NCBI RefSeq assembly: GCF_001640805.2
Contig: NC_066833.1
Span: 14,996,068 to 15,060,067 of the forward strand
Length of the DNA stretch: 64,000 nucleotides
Reading direction: 5' to 3'
DNA from: Lates calcarifer
Lineage: Eukaryota > Chordata > Actinopteri > Centropomidae
Under the pieces are notes generated by a model, which saw nothing but the letters and a program-made list of their open reading frames with translations, had not been told where the DNA came from and made no database searches. Shown in pieces: positions 62,296 to 64,000 of the stretch. The first letter of the stretch is position 1. Every line of letters begins with the position of its first letter. The position numbers and the translations under genes are program-made.

Positions 62296-64000
62296 CCCTG
62301 AATAGAATAGGAAGCTAATACTGTCCCATTCAGTCAATCATCTCGTGCAGAGCATCTTTGTGATAAAGCAAAATGGAGAAAAATAGGTCTGCCCAAGTTG
62401 AAAAAGAAGCATTTTTCCTCCATTTTGTTGGGGTTGTTTATGATTTGGTAAAATAAACCACTTGACAAACACAAAGTGACAAAACAACAGAAAACAGCTT
62501 CAAAAAATAAAACGAGACAAACAGTGATTATTACGACACTTAAAGAAAACAATTTAGATTTTCATGTCATCAATAATCATGAAGCTGTATACAGTGTACA
62601 GTATAGTGCATACTTTATGTACAGTGTGTGCTCTGCCCTGCAGTCTCCTCTTGTCTTTGTATAGCTGTGACCTCACATATTCATCTGACCTCTCACCCCA
62701 GCTAGCAGCAGGCAGCAGCAGCACCACACACCCCCAGCTACGCAGCTGTAATCTCAGGCAGACCACCACTGCCTGCCACCCACTGCAGCCCCACACTCTT
62801 TGTTATATCCTTCTAGAAAGGATGTAGAAGGAGGAGGTTAAGTGTACGTGAACATGACATCCCACCATGTGTTCATTTCCTCCCACTTCTGTAATTCTCT
62901 TTAGTGAAATAATTAGAAGCAAGAGGGCTGGAGAGCCTTCATGACATTTTATGTTATCTAAGACTGACTGCTGCGTTCTGCATCATAGCTCAGCACGCAA
63001 TCCCATAAATCACATTTAGGATTAAAAGGTGCATACAGTTTGGAGGGATGACAGCGCAGCCTGGCTTTCTGTCTGCTGCTCATCATCTGTTTGCTACTGC
63101 AGTAGACTCTGGACTCATGATAAAGAGAGAAATGGGATAGATAGGTTGTTGTTGTGGTGCATGGCAGAATCCTCCAGGAGTGTTGAACAGTCATTGTTAT
63201 ATAATTTCCCCTCAGTGCGGATTGGTCAGGCTGTGGGTTGTTGGTAGGCTCAGCATGGTAATCTCACAAGCATTATCTGCCTCTCAGAATCAGTGGTTGT
63301 TGTGTGCAGGGCTCACTCATCCATGCCTGCCTTTGTAAAAAACAACTAAGCAGCCAGGTCAGTCTGTTTCTATCATGTCTTTTAGTCAAACTGGTTTGTC
63401 CTTGTGCATGAAGTCAGCATACCCAGGACCAGCCTTCTCACATTAGTTTAGGTATTTCCCTGACCCGTCTGACTTCCTTCCTCTTATTACTCCATTTTTA
63501 TCTAAATGCCGGCCAGTTGACTCTTGGCTGGATGATTTATGGGACTGCAGCTGGTTCCAAAAAAGCATTTGGTGAAAGTGTTGAAACAGCACTAACAACA
63601 CACTGACACACGATCTAATCACAAGTATTGTTGTGAAATAAAAATAAAATTGTAAGTAATTGACAAAAAAGTAGTCGACAAAAAGTAAGGGTTTGAAATT
63701 CACCAGCTGGCCAGCAAACTATATAAGAGATATGCAACATTAGCATTGACACCAACAGCTGTTAATGCTAATGTTAGTGTTGTAGTGATCCCAAAAACTC
63801 ATATAGCACCCTTGAAGTAGTATGCTGAACATACAGTAAGTTTAATATCTTTATTATATGCCTGCCAACCACATGAAAGTTAACAAATAGATTAAGAAAT
63901 TTATCCACTTTAATAAAAATTATGTGTCTCCAACCAACACAGACTATTTCAGTGCCAACAATAGACCTTGAACCAATCACAGTGGCTGAGAAAGCCTTTA

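Larger units (their letters stand above)
57025..64000. other. Probable first intron of the third gene; repeat-rich
   Basis: No supported coding exon. It holds pieces of one dispersed repeat family near 57640-57720, 58905-59090, 60250-60440 and 62180-62295, a different repeat at 58655-58790 and a GT/G tract at 61841-61889. Short ORFs on both strands show no family features. Confidence 0.55.

Overview
The window is vertebrate nuclear DNA and most probably comes from a teleost fish. The genes are split by many GT-AG introns. The non-coding DNA holds long (TG)n, (CA)n and (CT)n tracts and several interspersed repeats I recognise as typical of teleosts. No bacterial features are present. The species cannot be named from the sequence.

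Bases 1 to about 36,030 carry one plus-strand gene, hycc2 (fam126b, hyccin 2). A non-coding leader exon lies at 8826-8910, the start codon at 14171 and the stop at 32048-32050. About 4 kb of 3' UTR follows. Ten coding exons give 555 residues; an in-frame 58-codon cassette exon raises this to 613. Hyccin proteins are the small stabilising subunit of the plasma-membrane PI 4-kinase alpha complex (PI4KA, TTC7, hyccin). The gene's promoter is probably upstream of the window.

After a gap of about 2.2 kb, bases 38,203-54,179 carry a second plus-strand gene, trpm2. I placed 34 coding exons coding for about 1,500 residues. The model has the TRPM/SLOG N-terminal region, the six-helix channel with its S2-S3 calcium site, the TRP helix, a coiled coil and a C-terminal NUDT9-homology domain. 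TRPM2 is an ADP-ribose and Ca2+ gated cation channel. The junction between exons 24 and 25 does not keep frame in my model and is flagged.

Bases 54,440-64,000 have no coding exon that I can support. They hold a decayed Tc1-like transposon, then a likely promoter with an ETS/CRE motif and a non-coding first exon ending at a donor near 57,025. The rest looks like a repeat-rich first intron of a third gene whose coding part lies beyond the window.

hycc2 and trpm2 lie head to tail. Both products act at membranes in lipid or calcium signalling, but nothing in the sequence shows that they work together. The most notable points are the cassette exon and repeat-built splice acceptors in hycc2, the acidic pore-filter residue, decayed Nudix box and frame problem in trpm2, and several clean hairpins and duplicated short motifs outside the genes.
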